Assembly: GCF_000755245.1 (NCBI RefSeq)
Contig: NZ_BBMP01000022.1
Span: 744,001 to 808,000, forward strand
Length of the DNA: 64,000 nucleotides
Direction of reading: 5' to 3'
Source of the DNA: Halococcus sediminicola
Lineage (GTDB): Archaea; Halobacteriota; Halobacteria; Halobacteriales; Halococcaceae
Every line of letters starts with the position of its first letter. The stretch's first letter is position 1. A program made the translations under genes and the position numbers. This document shows positions 37,414 to 44,933 of this stretch, one piece after another. The notes beneath the pieces were generated by a model that was not told the DNA's origin, did no database searches, and saw nothing but the letters and a program-made list of their open reading frames with translations.

Positions 37414-37613
37414 CTCCACTTTTTTACTCGTCGGGTGCGCTCGCTTTGCTCGCGCACCACTCCTCGCAAAAACCTGGACTAAAAACTTCCGCTCGCAAAC
37501 CACGCGAGCGGTGAACCGCGCTCACTTCGCTCGCGCGGACAATTCCTACCACAACCCGCACAGCACCGCAGAAGCCCTCACTCCCGATGGTCGTTCGCCC
37601 TTCATCCGCCAGG
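37414..37613 (+). repeat. Intergenic repeat, copy R3 (modules A, B, E; plus orientation)
   Basis: This fills the spacer between convergent fusA and the small membrane gene. Module A (37414-37500) has the T-run, TTTTTACTCGTCGGGTG, a GGTGCGC/GCGCACC stem, CTCGCAAAAACCTGGAC and TAAAAACTTCCGCTCG. Module B (37511-37548) has the CCGCGC/GCGCGG hairpin with an 11-nt loop. Module E (37557-37613) shares CACAGCACCGCAGAAGCCC and CGCCCTTCATCCGCCAGG with copy R2. Best-preserved copy for defining the family. Confidence 0.85.
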
Positions 37614-37671
37614 TTCCGCAAACCACTCACCACCGCCGCTACCGCGGCCGCACCGCAGCCGCGGTGGCGAC

Positions 37672-37890
37672 TCAAAACGGCAGATAGCGGTCGTAGAGAT
37701 CGTCTATCTGGTGGTTGATGTCGTCGCCGTCCTGTGACCCCCACGGGTTGCGCGAGAAGTAGTACATGCTGGCGAGGATCACGCCGATGGTGACGGCGAA
37801 CCGCGGCACGGCGGCGCTGAGGACGAACGCCGAGAGACCGGCTATCAGCCCGGAAACGAGGACGTCCACGATCTGGTGGGCGACGGACAT
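37672..37890 (-). CDS. Small two-helix membrane protein
   Basis: A 72-residue protein that starts MSVAHQIVDVLVSGLIAGLS. Two hydrophobic segments (about 10-32 and 34-48) are followed by a polar tail ending DDINHQIDDLYDRYLPF. Similar small proteins with an acidic 'DDLxxxx' C-terminus are common in haloarchaea; the one at 42067 also ends with a DYAIDDLF pattern. Function unknown. A minus-strand TATA-like GTTTAG is located about 25-30 nt upstream. Confidence 0.7.
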   Translation of the reverse strand: MSVAHQIVDVLVSGLIAGLSAFVLSAAVPRFAVTIGVILASMYYFSRNPWGSQDGDDINHQIDDLYDRYLPF

Positions 37891-37946
37891 GCGGTCGGTA
37901 GCGCCGGCACGGGCCTAAACGGTTCGGACGCGAGCGAAATGTGGGT

Positions 37947-37954
37947 GTTTATCA
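37947..37954 (+). promoter_or_regulatory. Candidate promoter of the ACT-hom operon
   Basis: GTTTATCA lies 24-31 nt before the ATG at 37978 (12-codon leader ORF) and about 60 nt before the ACT-domain gene. It predicts transcription start at or next to 37978. Confidence 0.45.
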
Positions 37955-37977
37955 CCGCCGCTGTGTGACCCTTGGGC

Positions 37978-38016
37978 ATGTATCGAGCAGAGGGGCGAAC
38001 GGAGGTGGGTCGATGA
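37978..38016 (+). CDS. 12-codon leader ORF overlapping the ACT-domain gene start
   Basis: The frame encodes MYRAEGRTEVGR and stops with a TGA that overlaps the ACT-gene ATG (ATGA, 38013-38016). Its ATG sits at the predicted transcription start, so it could be read as a leaderless mini-ORF. It contains a perfect Shine-Dalgarno-like GGAGGTG (38001-38007) that could let ribosomes start the downstream gene. Amino-acid content gives no obvious attenuator run. It may be an untranslated 5' leader. Confidence 0.35.
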   Translation: MYRAEGRTEVGR

Positions 38017-38540
38017 GCGACCCATCGGCGTCGCTCTCGACCTATACTGTTCGACTCGAACTCGTCGACGAACCCGGCGAGTTGCTCCGCGCGCTCGACC
38101 CGATCGCCGACAACGGCGGCAACCTCCTCTCGATCTTCCACGAGCGCGGCTCGCTCACTCCCAGAGGCCACATCCCCGTCGAGGTCGATCTGGAGGCGAC
38201 GCCCGAGCGCTTCGAAACCATCGTCGCGGCCCTGCGCGAGGCGGGCGTGAACGTCATCCGGGCCGGCGCGGAGCGCTACGGCGAGGAACTCACGGTCATC
38301 CTCGTCGGCGATCTCGTCGAGACCGACCTCTCGGATACCCTCTCGCGCGTCGAGTGTGCGAGTGCCTCCGTGGCCGACGTCGCGCTCTCGGCACCCGATG
38401 GGACCGACGAGCCGTCGAGCGCGCGACTCCGACTGGCGACCGAGACCGGCCAGCGCGAGCGCGCGCTCGACACCGTTCGGACGGTTGCCGACGAGAAGGA
38501 CCTCCACCTCGTCGAACCGCTGGCGGGAGGTGACCGATGA
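38013..38540 (+). CDS. ACT-domain amino-acid-binding protein
   Basis: A 175-residue protein with two ACT-like regions: YTVRLELVDEPGELLRALDP (about residues 10-30) with GNLLSIFHERG, and a second beta-alpha unit from about 95. ACT domains bind amino acids and modulate enzymes. Its stop overlaps the start of homoserine dehydrogenase by 4 nt, so it is likely the regulatory partner of that enzyme, sensing an end product such as threonine; this is an inference. The start at 38013 is preceded by GGAGGTG with a 5-6 nt gap. Confidence 0.85.
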   Translation: MSDPSASLSTYTVRLELVDEPGELLRALDPIADNGGNLLSIFHERGSLTPRGHIPVEVDLEATPERFETIVAALREAGVNVIRAGAERYGEELTVILVGDLVETDLSDTLSRVECASASVADVALSAPDGTDEPSSARLRLATETGQRERALDTVRTVADEKDLHLVEPLAGGDR

Positions 38541-39487
38541 ACCTCGCCGTCGTCGGTTGCGGTGCGGTCGGGCGCGCGGTCTGTGAACTCGCCGGAAGCT
38601 ACGGCCATCGCGTGACCGCGCTCGCCGACTCGACGAGCGCGGTCGTGGCTGCGGATGACATCGACGTCGAGGCTGCTCTCGACCGGAAATCAGAGGATGG
38701 AACCGTCGGCTCGGGCGACCCAGACGAGGTACTCGCCAGCGACTACGACGTGCTCGTCGAGGCCACGCCGACGACGCTCGGCGACGCCGAACCCGGTTTC
38801 AGTCACGTGAAACGCGCGCTCGCCCGCGACGCCCACGTCGTGCTGGCGAACAAGGGCCCGGTCGCCGAGCGCTACGGCGACCTTCGTGCCGCAGAGCGCG
38901 ATAGTGCTGGTACTGTGCTGTTCGAGGCGACCGTCGGCGGGGCGATTCCGGTGCTCTCGACGGTCGCCGACCTCGGTGCCGAGGACGTGACGGCGGTCCG
39001 TGGCGTTCTGAACGGGACGGCGAACTTCATCCTCTCGCGGATGAGCGCCGAGGGCCTCGATTACGAGCACGTGCTCGCTGAGGCGCAGGATTTGGGAGTC
39101 GCCGAAGCCGACCCGGCCTTCGACGTCGAGGGCACCGACGCCGCGCTCAAGTGCGTCATCCTCGCGAACGTGCTCGGCGACGGCGACGTGACTCTCGCCG
39201 ACGCGCAGGTCGAGGGGATCACCCGACTCACGCCGAGCGCGCTCGACTTGGCGAGTGAGGACGGTCGCACGGTGCGCCTCGTCGGCGAAGTCACCGACGG
39301 TGACCCTCCGACTGTGCGCGTCGGCCCGCGACTCGTCCCCGAGCACGGCACGCTCGCGGTGACGGGCACCCAGAACATCGTCCAGTTGGAGACGCGCCAC
39401 GCCGGGCAGTTGAACCTCAGCGGGCGCGGTGCGGGTGGGCGGGCGACGGCGTCGGCGGTGCTCGCGGACGTCGGTCGACTCTCCTGA
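38537..39487 (+). CDS. hom: Homoserine dehydrogenase
   Basis: A 316-residue NAD(P)-dependent enzyme that reduces aspartate semialdehyde to homoserine on the way to threonine and methionine. The Rossmann motif AVVGCGAVGRAV is at the N-terminus; VVLANKGPVAERYG, FEATVGGAIPVL, GVLNGTANFILSRM and EADPAFDVEGTDAALKCVIL are all family signatures with the catalytic Lys/Asp region. The C-terminal ACT domain of bacterial enzymes is missing; the upstream ACT protein may replace it. A GGAGGTGA site just before the ATG lies inside the ACT gene. Confidence 0.94.
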   Translation: MNLAVVGCGAVGRAVCELAGSYGHRVTALADSTSAVVAADDIDVEAALDRKSEDGTVGSGDPDEVLASDYDVLVEATPTTLGDAEPGFSHVKRALARDAHVVLANKGPVAERYGDLRAAERDSAGTVLFEATVGGAIPVLSTVADLGAEDVTAVRGVLNGTANFILSRMSAEGLDYEHVLAEAQDLGVAEADPAFDVEGTDAALKCVILANVLGDGDVTLADAQVEGITRLTPSALDLASEDGRTVRLVGEVTDGDPPTVRVGPRLVPEHGTLAVTGTQNIVQLETRHAGQLNLSGRGAGGRATASAVLADVGRLS

Positions 39488-39560
39488 GCCGAGGCCGAAA
39501 CCGTCGGCATTCGGGTCGAATCGGCCGTGTTCGCCCGATTCGCTGCGTGCAGTATCGTAA

Positions 39561-39570
39561 TCGTTTTAAC
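39561..39570 (+). promoter_or_regulatory. Probable promoter of tef1a-rps10
   Basis: TCGTTTTAAC in the spacer after hom predicts transcription start near 39593, about 27 nt before the tef1a ATG. Confidence 0.45.
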
Positions 39571-39619
39571 CGAAACCACAGTAACCATCCGACATAGCGC
39601 CACTGCGCGTGAGACACCA

Positions 39620-40885
39620 ATGGCAGACAAACCACACCAGAACTTGGCCGTCATCGGCCACGTCGACCACGGAAAGAGCACGCTCGTCGGACGACTCCTC
39701 TACGAGACGGGGAACGTTCCCGAGCACGTCATCGAACAGCACAAAGAGGAAGCCGAAGAACAGGGCAAGGGTGGCTTCGAGTTCGCCTACGTGATGGACA
39801 ACCTCGCCGAGGAGCGAGAGCGCGGTGTCACCATCGACATCGCCCACCAAGAGTTCGACACGGACGAATACTACTTCACCATCGTCGACACCCCTGGTCA
39901 CCGCGACTTCGTGAAGAACATGATCACGGGCGCGAGCCAGGCCGACAACGCCGTGCTCGTCGTCGCCGCCGACGACGGCGTCCAGCCCCAGACACAGGAG
40001 CACGTCTTCCTCGCTCGAACCCTCGGGATCAACGAACTCATCGTCGCGGTCAACAAGATGGACCTGGTCGACTACCAGGAGAGCCGCTACGAGGAGGCCG
40101 TCGAGGAGGTCAAGGGTCTGCTCGGGCAGGTCAACTTCGACACTGACGACGCGAGCTTCATCCCCGTCTCGGCGTTCGAGGGCGACAACATCGCCGAGGA
40201 AAGCGAGAACACCGACTGGTACGACGAGGAAACGGTACTGGAGGCACTCAACGACCTCCCCGAGCCGCAACCGCCGACGGACGCCCCTCTGCGACTGCCG
40301 ATTCAGGACGTCTACACCATCTCGGGCATCGGTACTGTGCCGGTCGGCCGTGTCGAAACCGGCGTTCTCGCGACCGGCGACAACGTCTCCTTCCAGCCCA
40401 GCGACGTGGGCGGCGAGGTCAAGACCGTCGAGATGCACCACGAGGAGGTTCCCCAGGCCGAACCGGGCGACAACGTCGGCTTCAACGTCCGCGGCATCGG
40501 CAAGGACGACATCCGCCGCGGTGACGTCTGTGGACCGGCCGACGACCCGCCGACGGTCGCCGAGACCTTCCAGGCACAGGTCGTCGTGATGCAGCACCCG
40601 AGCGTCATCACGTCGGGTTACACACCGGTGTTCCACGCCCACACGACGCAGGTCGCCTGCACGATCGAGTCGATCGACTCGAAGATCGACCCGGCCAGCG
40701 GCGAGGTCGACGAGGAGAACCCCGACTTCATCCAGTCGGGTGACGCTGCCGTCGTCACCGTGCGCCCGCAGAAACCGCTCAGCATCGAGCCGTCGAGCGA
40801 GATCCCCGAACTCGGGAGCTTCGCCATCCGCGACATGGGTCAGACCATCGCTGCCGGCAAAGTGCTCTCGGTCGACGAAGCATAA
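39620..40885 (+). CDS. tef1a: Translation elongation factor 1-alpha
   Basis: A 421-residue GTPase that brings aminoacyl-tRNA to the ribosome. It starts [20 protein letters not shown]; the G motifs are [17 protein letters not shown] and NKMD, and [20 protein letters not shown] is switch I. Domains 2 and 3 follow ([37 protein letters not shown]). The upstream part of the open frame is not EF1A-like. It overlaps rps10 by one base (TAATG). Confidence 0.97.
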   Translation: MADKPHQNLAVIGHVDHGKSTLVGRLLYETGNVPEHVIEQHKEEAEEQGKGGFEFAYVMDNLAEERERGVTIDIAHQEFDTDEYYFTIVDTPGHRDFVKNMITGASQADNAVLVVAADDGVQPQTQEHVFLARTLGINELIVAVNKMDLVDYQESRYEEAVEEVKGLLGQVNFDTDDASFIPVSAFEGDNIAEESENTDWYDEETVLEALNDLPEPQPPTDAPLRLPIQDVYTISGIGTVPVGRVETGVLATGDNVSFQPSDVGGEVKTVEMHHEEVPQAEPGDNVGFNVRGIGKDDIRRGDVCGPADDPPTVAETFQAQVVVMQHPSVITSGYTPVFHAHTTQVACTIESIDSKIDPASGEVDEENPDFIQSGDAAVVTVRPQKPLSIEPSSEIPELGSFAIRDMGQTIAAGKVLSVDEA

Positions 40886-41193
40886 TGCAGCAAGCGCGCG
40901 TCCGCCTCGCCGGCACCAGCCCCGAGGACTTGGACGACATCTGCGACGATGTCCGCGAGATCGCCACCAAGACCGGTGTCAATCTCAGCGGGCCGATCCC
41001 GCTGCCGACGAAGGAACTCGAAGTTCCGTCCCGAAAATCGCCCGACGGCGAGGGGACCGCGACGTGGGAGCACTGGGAGATGCGCGTCCACAAGCGGCTC
41101 ATCGACCTCGACGCCGACGAGCGCGCGCTCCGCCAGCTCATGCGCATCCAGGTGCCAAACGACGTCAGTATCGAGATCGTCCTCGAAGACTGA
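40885..41193 (+). CDS. rps10: 30S ribosomal protein S10 (uS10)
   Basis: A 102-residue protein of the small-subunit head. It starts [40 protein letters not shown] and [20 protein letters not shown] match uS10. It overlaps the tef1a stop and is usually paired with tef1a in archaea. Confidence 0.97.
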   Translation: MQQARVRLAGTSPEDLDDICDDVREIATKTGVNLSGPIPLPTKELEVPSRKSPDGEGTATWEHWEMRVHKRLIDLDADERALRQLMRIQVPNDVSIEIVLED

Positions 41194-41245
41194 GCGGCTC
41201 GATTTTCACCCCTAACGCTTTCAATCGTGAGCGACGAGTCGGTGT

Positions 41246-41854
41246 ATGGGTCGTCTCGCCGGTAGCCCGACCGTCCAGACGCTTGCGGTGATGGCGGTCG
41301 TCTTTCTCGCCCAGCAGGTGGTCGGACTGGTCGGCGCGATGGGGTTTTTCTTCGTGCTCGGGCCAAGCGTGCCGCTCCGGCCGTGGGCGCTCGTGACGAG
41401 CGTTTACGCGCACGGTAGCCTCGCCCACCTTTTGGGGAACGCTACGATGCTCGTCCTCGTGGGGTTGATCGTCGAATCGTTTACCTCGAACGTTCGCTAT
41501 CACGCCTTCTTCGTTGCGACCGGTGTGCTCGCCGGGCTTGCTCAGGTCACGCTGGTGCCGGGAAGCCGGGTGCTCGGCGCGAGCGGTGCGATCTTCGCCT
41601 TTCTGGGCTATCTCGTCGCCGCCAACCCGGTGTCGAGTTCGATGCTCGACGGGCTTCGACTGAGCCGGCGCGCCCAGTTGGCGATATTCGCCGTGCTCGC
41701 GGTCGCGGTCACGGCGTTGACTGGTGCGCCGGGCGTGGCGCTCGTGGCACACTTCACCGGGTTCTTGCTGGGATTGCTCGCCGGTCGTCTCGGCGTCTTA
41801 GCGACCGGACGGCGGCGCGGACAAACACAACATACAAGCGGGCCGCCCGGGTAG
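41246..41854 (+). CDS. Rhomboid-family intramembrane serine protease
   Basis: A 202-residue membrane protein with about six helices. The catalytic Ser is in GASGAIFAFLGY (Ser113), the catalytic His is in LVAHFTGFLLG (His169), and the HLLGN motif (residues 61-65) supplies the oxyanion Asn. Rhomboids cut single-pass membrane proteins within the bilayer; haloarchaeal members have been linked to surface glycoprotein handling, though the substrate here is unknown. The Arg/Gly tail is cytoplasmic. tRNA-Ala follows after 9 nt. Confidence 0.9.
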   Translation: MGRLAGSPTVQTLAVMAVVFLAQQVVGLVGAMGFFFVLGPSVPLRPWALVTSVYAHGSLAHLLGNATMLVLVGLIVESFTSNVRYHAFFVATGVLAGLAQVTLVPGSRVLGASGAIFAFLGYLVAANPVSSSMLDGLRLSRRAQLAIFAVLAVAVTALTGAPGVALVAHFTGFLLGLLAGRLGVLATGRRRGQTQHTSGPPG

Positions 41855-41863
41855 AGTCAATGT

Positions 41864-41935
41864 GGGCTCGTAGATCAGTGGCAGATCGTCTCCTTCGCAA
41901 GGAGAAGGCCTCGGGTTCGAATCCCGACGAGTCCA
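41864..41935 (+). tRNA. tRNA-Ala (CGC)
   Basis: The 72-nt sequence starts GGGCTCGTAGATCAGTGGCA and ends CGACGAGTCCA. The acceptor pairs GGGCTCG with CGAGTCC and the discriminator is A. The anticodon loop is TTCGCAA between TCTCC and GGAGA, so the anticodon is CGC (Ala). The T-arm is CGGG-TTCGAAT-CCCG. No intron is seen. A T-run follows within 7 nt. Confidence 0.95.
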
Positions 41936-41939
41936 TCCT

Positions 41940-42030
41940 ACTTTTTGTGCGGCTTCGCTCGTCTTCGACTCGCTCAGCCGAGCAAAAACGTAGTGAAAAA
42001 CCGCACCGCTCGCCCGCCGCCACTCCAAAC
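41940..42030 (+). repeat. Degenerate repeat copy R7 after tRNA-Ala
   Basis: The order T-run, GTGCGG, GAGCAAAAACGTAGTGAAAAA, CCGCAC-CGCTCG echoes module A of the dispersed repeat (T-run, stem arm, GCAAAAAC...AAAAAC block, CCGCTC), but here the outer arms GTGCGG/CCGCAC enclose the A-rich block. It starts 5-7 nt after the tRNA and could act as its terminator. Confidence 0.4.
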
Positions 42031-42066
42031 CGCGAAAAATAATATTCCGGACGACACAGTATCGAT

Positions 42067-42348
42067 ATGGTGTCTGCAGAGCTGGTATTTCTCGCAGCGA
42101 CGGCGGTCCAAATCGTCTTCACGCTGCCCGTGCTCTTCGACAGAGGATCGACCGTGCCGCGCGAGACAAGCGTGCCGACGGCGTTCGTCTGGTTCGTCTA
42201 CGCGGCCACCTACGTCACGATCTCGTTCCCGTTGGCGGCGGTTGCGAGCGCGCTCGGCGGTGCGCTGTGGGTGGTCGTCGCCCTCTTTCGTGGTCGCCCG
42301 TCGAAACAGGACCTCGACTACGCCATCGACGATCTGTTTTCGGAATGA
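42067..42348 (+). CDS. Small membrane protein, unknown
   Basis: A 93-residue protein with an N-terminal hydrophobic helix (MVSAELVFLAATAVQIVFTL), a second and third segment (FVWFVYAATYVTISFPLAAV; LGGALWVVVALF) and a short polar tail, GRPSKQDLDYAIDDLFSE. No family is recognised. An AT-rich patch (AAAAATAATATTCCGG) lies about 20-30 nt before the ATG and may be its promoter. Confidence 0.7.
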   Translation: MVSAELVFLAATAVQIVFTLPVLFDRGSTVPRETSVPTAFVWFVYAATYVTISFPLAAVASALGGALWVVVALFRGRPSKQDLDYAIDDLFSE

Positions 42349-42398
42349 GCCGGTCGAGAGACCGTCGGGGATTTAGGCCGCTTCGACCTATCGACCCC

Positions 42399-42665
42399 AT
42401 GCCGCGTCCGAAATCCTCCTTCGATCGCCTGCGCCCCTTCCAGTTCCGCCAGCCGGACGAGGTGCTCGACCCCGACACGATGTACACGGTGTACGAGATC
42501 GCCCGCCTCCTCCAGGGACTCGACCCCGACACCGAACTCGACGTCGAGACCGAGTCCATTTTGCTCGACTGGGCGATTCCGTGGCTGGTGAAGAACTCCG
42601 ATGCGCTCTGTTTCGGCGACCCCGCAAGCGACGACGAACCCGGTCACTACGGGCTGCTCGACTGA
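42399..42665 (+). CDS. Small acidic haloarchaeal protein, unknown
   Basis: An 88-residue protein beginning MPRPKSSFDRLRPFQFRQPD. The core, TMYTVYEIARLLQGLDPDTE, is helical, and the end DEPGHYGLLD is acidic. No catalytic motif and no membrane segment are visible. A TATA-like ATTTAGG lies about 27 nt before the ATG. It converges on surE with only 4 nt between the stops. The composition supports a real gene, but the function is unknown. Confidence 0.7.
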   Translation: MPRPKSSFDRLRPFQFRQPDEVLDPDTMYTVYEIARLLQGLDPDTELDVETESILLDWAIPWLVKNSDALCFGDPASDDEPGHYGLLD

Positions 42666-42669
42666 GCGA

Positions 42670-43464
42670 TCACCGACGCGACGGCTGCTCGCCGTACGAT
42701 TCGGCGAGCACGTCGAGCGCGTCGTGGCGTTCGGTCGTGTGCGGGGCGGTCAGCGGCGAGACGCTGACGCGACCCTCGAAGACTGCCCGGCGGTCGCTTC
42801 CCTCTGGATCGGGGATCTCGCCGTCGGCCATGCGCCCCCAGATGCGGTCTCTGAGCGTGAGTCCCTCCTCGCCAGCCACGGCGGTCATCTCGTAGACTTT
42901 GGAGGGATGGGTGATCTCCATACCGGCGCGTTCGTCCCCGTTGACCTCCGGAACCGGTGCGTTGACGTTCAGGTAATCCGCTTGCTCGAAGATGCCGTCG
43001 CCGAGCGCGTTCCCGACGAGGTGGGTCGTCGCGCGGACGGCCTCGTCGTACTCGCCTTCGCGGGCGGCGTACTCCCGGAAGTCGACGTCGCCACCCGGGA
43101 TGTAGAGCGAGACGGCGATCGCCGGCACGTCGAAGAAGGTCGCCTCGACGGCGGCGCTGATGGTGCCCGAGCGCCCGAGAACGTATTCGCCGAGGTTCGC
43201 GCCCTGATTGCAGCCAGAGACCACGAGGTCGACGTCCTCACAGAGCGAGCCGAGACCTGCAACCACGCAGTCGGCGGGCGTGCCCCGGACGGCGTGGCCG
43301 CGGTCGTGCTCCTCGACGACGACGCGGCTGGAGAGCGTGCGCCCGACGGCGCTCTGGTCCTCGGCGGGTGCGACGACCGTGACCTCGTGGTCGGCGAGCG
43401 CATCGGCGAGCACCCCGATTCCCGTGCTCTCGATGCCGTCGTCGTTCGTCAGCAGGATGTGCAT
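42670..43464 (-). CDS. surE: 5'/3'-nucleotidase SurE
   Basis: A 264-residue metal-dependent phosphatase that removes phosphate from nucleoside monophosphates. The N-terminal NDDG (residues 7-10), APAEDQSAVG (conserved Ser) and VSGCNQGANLGEYVLGRSGT (Asn and the metal loop) are intact. It is cytoplasmic. The start codon has no close upstream gene on the same strand; rsm22 ends 71 nt upstream. Confidence 0.94.
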   Translation of the reverse strand: MHILLTNDDGIESTGIGVLADALADHEVTVVAPAEDQSAVGRTLSSRVVVEEHDRGHAVRGTPADCVVAGLGSLCEDVDLVVSGCNQGANLGEYVLGRSGTISAAVEATFFDVPAIAVSLYIPGGDVDFREYAAREGEYDEAVRATTHLVGNALGDGIFEQADYLNVNAPVPEVNGDERAGMEITHPSKVYEMTAVAGEEGLTLRDRIWGRMADGEIPDPEGSDRRAVFEGRVSVSPLTAPHTTERHDALDVLAESYGEQPSRR

Positions 43465-43535
43465 ACCACGTGTGCGGTGGGCGCTCGCAAAAGCACACCG
43501 CTAAGGGCCATCGGCGGGCGAGTCGGGCGAAAGCC

Positions 43536-44933
43536 TCAGACGGGAATTCGGTCGACGACCGTCTCGTCGTCGACGACGAGATTGTACGATCCCTCGTCGT
43601 CGTTCCAGAGCACGAGCACGTTCTCGAATTCGAGGAGTGCGCCGTAGTCGGCGTCCGAAAGCGCCCGATTGAGCGCCGTCTCGCGGGTGAGCACCGCGTA
43701 GTGGTCGACCGCCTCGCTGCCGTCGCTGATCTTGAAGAGGGGATTACCATCCGACAGCGAGTGACTGAGTTTCGCGGCGATGCAGTCGACGCGACTGGAG
43801 ACGTGGCGCTCGCTCTCGGCCATCTTCGCCACCCGGTTCGGGTCGGGTGTGAACTCGATGCGCCGTTTTCCGTCCGTGCGAAGAACCGAGTACGAATACT
43901 GGACGTCGACGTTGACGAATGCACTCCCCTCATCGGCGGCCGCGGCGAGGCGGCGCTGGAAGGGCGGCACGTCGAGGTCGCCCTGCACGTCGAACGACCA
44001 GCCCCTGTCGGTCGGGACGTGGCCGGGCCAGAGGCGGACGGTCGGTGCGTACGCCGTCGCCGGGCCATCGTCACAGAGCGCGCGCTCGATCTTCCGAAGA
44101 CCGATCGACGTCTCGCGGTCGGCTGGCGCGACGGCGACGAGCGAGCCGTCGGGCGCAAGCACATCGAGATAGCGCTCCGTGACCCCGACCGGGTCGTCGA
44201 GTTCGCTCAGCACGTTCGCCAGCATCACGAGGTCGTATTCGCCGTCGAAACCGAACGCCTCGGCGCTCGTGCGATGAACGGTCGGATGGAAATTCTTTCC
44301 AGTAGTATCGAGCAGCGCTTCAAGCACGTCCGCGGCGTCGCTCGGTTCGACCGCATGATACTCACAGAGCGCCTCGTCGGGGAGGAAGTCGGCGAGACCG
44401 AGCGCCGGTCCGCCGACGCCAGCGCCCACGTCGAGCACCCGGAGGTGATGGTCGAGCAGGCCGTCACGCGCGAGGTCGGCGAGAACATACTGGATGGTCG
44501 CGTAGTAATCGGGAAGGTGGTAGATGGCGTAGGCGAGCGCCGTCTCGCGGTCGTAGTGTACCGACTCGCCGGCGAAATACGATTCCTTGACTTCTCGAAT
44601 CCGCTCGCGGAGGCGCTCGCCCGACTCGCCCGTCGGCCAGCCGGCCCCGTACTCGTCGACGAGCAGGTCTTCGAGCGCTCTGGCGTGCGGTTCGGGCAGT
44701 ACTGCGACGCCAGCGAAATCGGTTGTGATTGGCTCCCCGGAGGCGGGCACGAAGGTGCCGTCGTCGCGTTCGACGAGCGCGAGCTCGGGGGCCGACTCGC
44801 GGAGCACCTCGCGGACGACGGCGGGATGAGGACGACCGGAAACGTACTCGTGGATCTCCTCGGGATCGATGGGTCGCACCTCTCGGAGGTAGTTCGCGTT
44901 CGCGCGGACCGCCGCGCGCTGGTCGTCGTTCAT
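43536..44933 (-). CDS. Rsm22-type small-subunit rRNA methyltransferase-like protein
   Basis: A 465-residue protein with a SAM-binding core: LRVLDVGAGVGGPALGLADF (motif I, about residue 163), EYHAVEPSDA and YDLVMLANVLSELDDPVG. The N-terminal helical part precedes it, and the C-terminal part is beta-rich. It resembles the Rsm22 family linked to mitochondrial small-subunit assembly, but the Cys cluster seen in other Rsm22 proteins is not visible, so it could differ in mechanism. Its start overlaps the tyrA stop by 4 nt. Confidence 0.78.
   Translation of the reverse strand: MNDDQRAAVRANANYLREVRPIDPEEIHEYVSGRPHPAVVREVLRESAPELALVERDDGTFVPASGEPITTDFAGVAVLPEPHARALEDLLVDEYGAGWPTGESGERLRERIREVKESYFAGESVHYDRETALAYAIYHLPDYYATIQYVLADLARDGLLDHHLRVLDVGAGVGGPALGLADFLPDEALCEYHAVEPSDAADVLEALLDTTGKNFHPTVHRTSAEAFGFDGEYDLVMLANVLSELDDPVGVTERYLDVLAPDGSLVAVAPADRETSIGLRKIERALCDDGPATAYAPTVRLWPGHVPTDRGWSFDVQGDLDVPPFQRRLAAAADEGSAFVNVDVQYSYSVLRTDGKRRIEFTPDPNRVAKMAESERHVSSRVDCIAAKLSHSLSDGNPLFKISDGSEAVDHYAVLTRETALNRALSDADYGALLEFENVLVLWNDDEGSYNLVVDDETVVDRIPV

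Noticed and set aside
34339-37503. A 1054-codon minus-strand frame running through fusA
   Set aside because: Only its last 250 codons (from 35088) are a real gene (DUF5781); the rest is the antisense of EF-2 and of the repeat R3.
37414-37744. Reading frame across repeat R3 and the small membrane gene as a protein
   Set aside because: The frame (for example 37424-37744 on the minus strand) ends within the repeat, is rich in Arg/Ser/Gly and is not found in the other copies in a conserved frame, so the repeat is not a coding unit.
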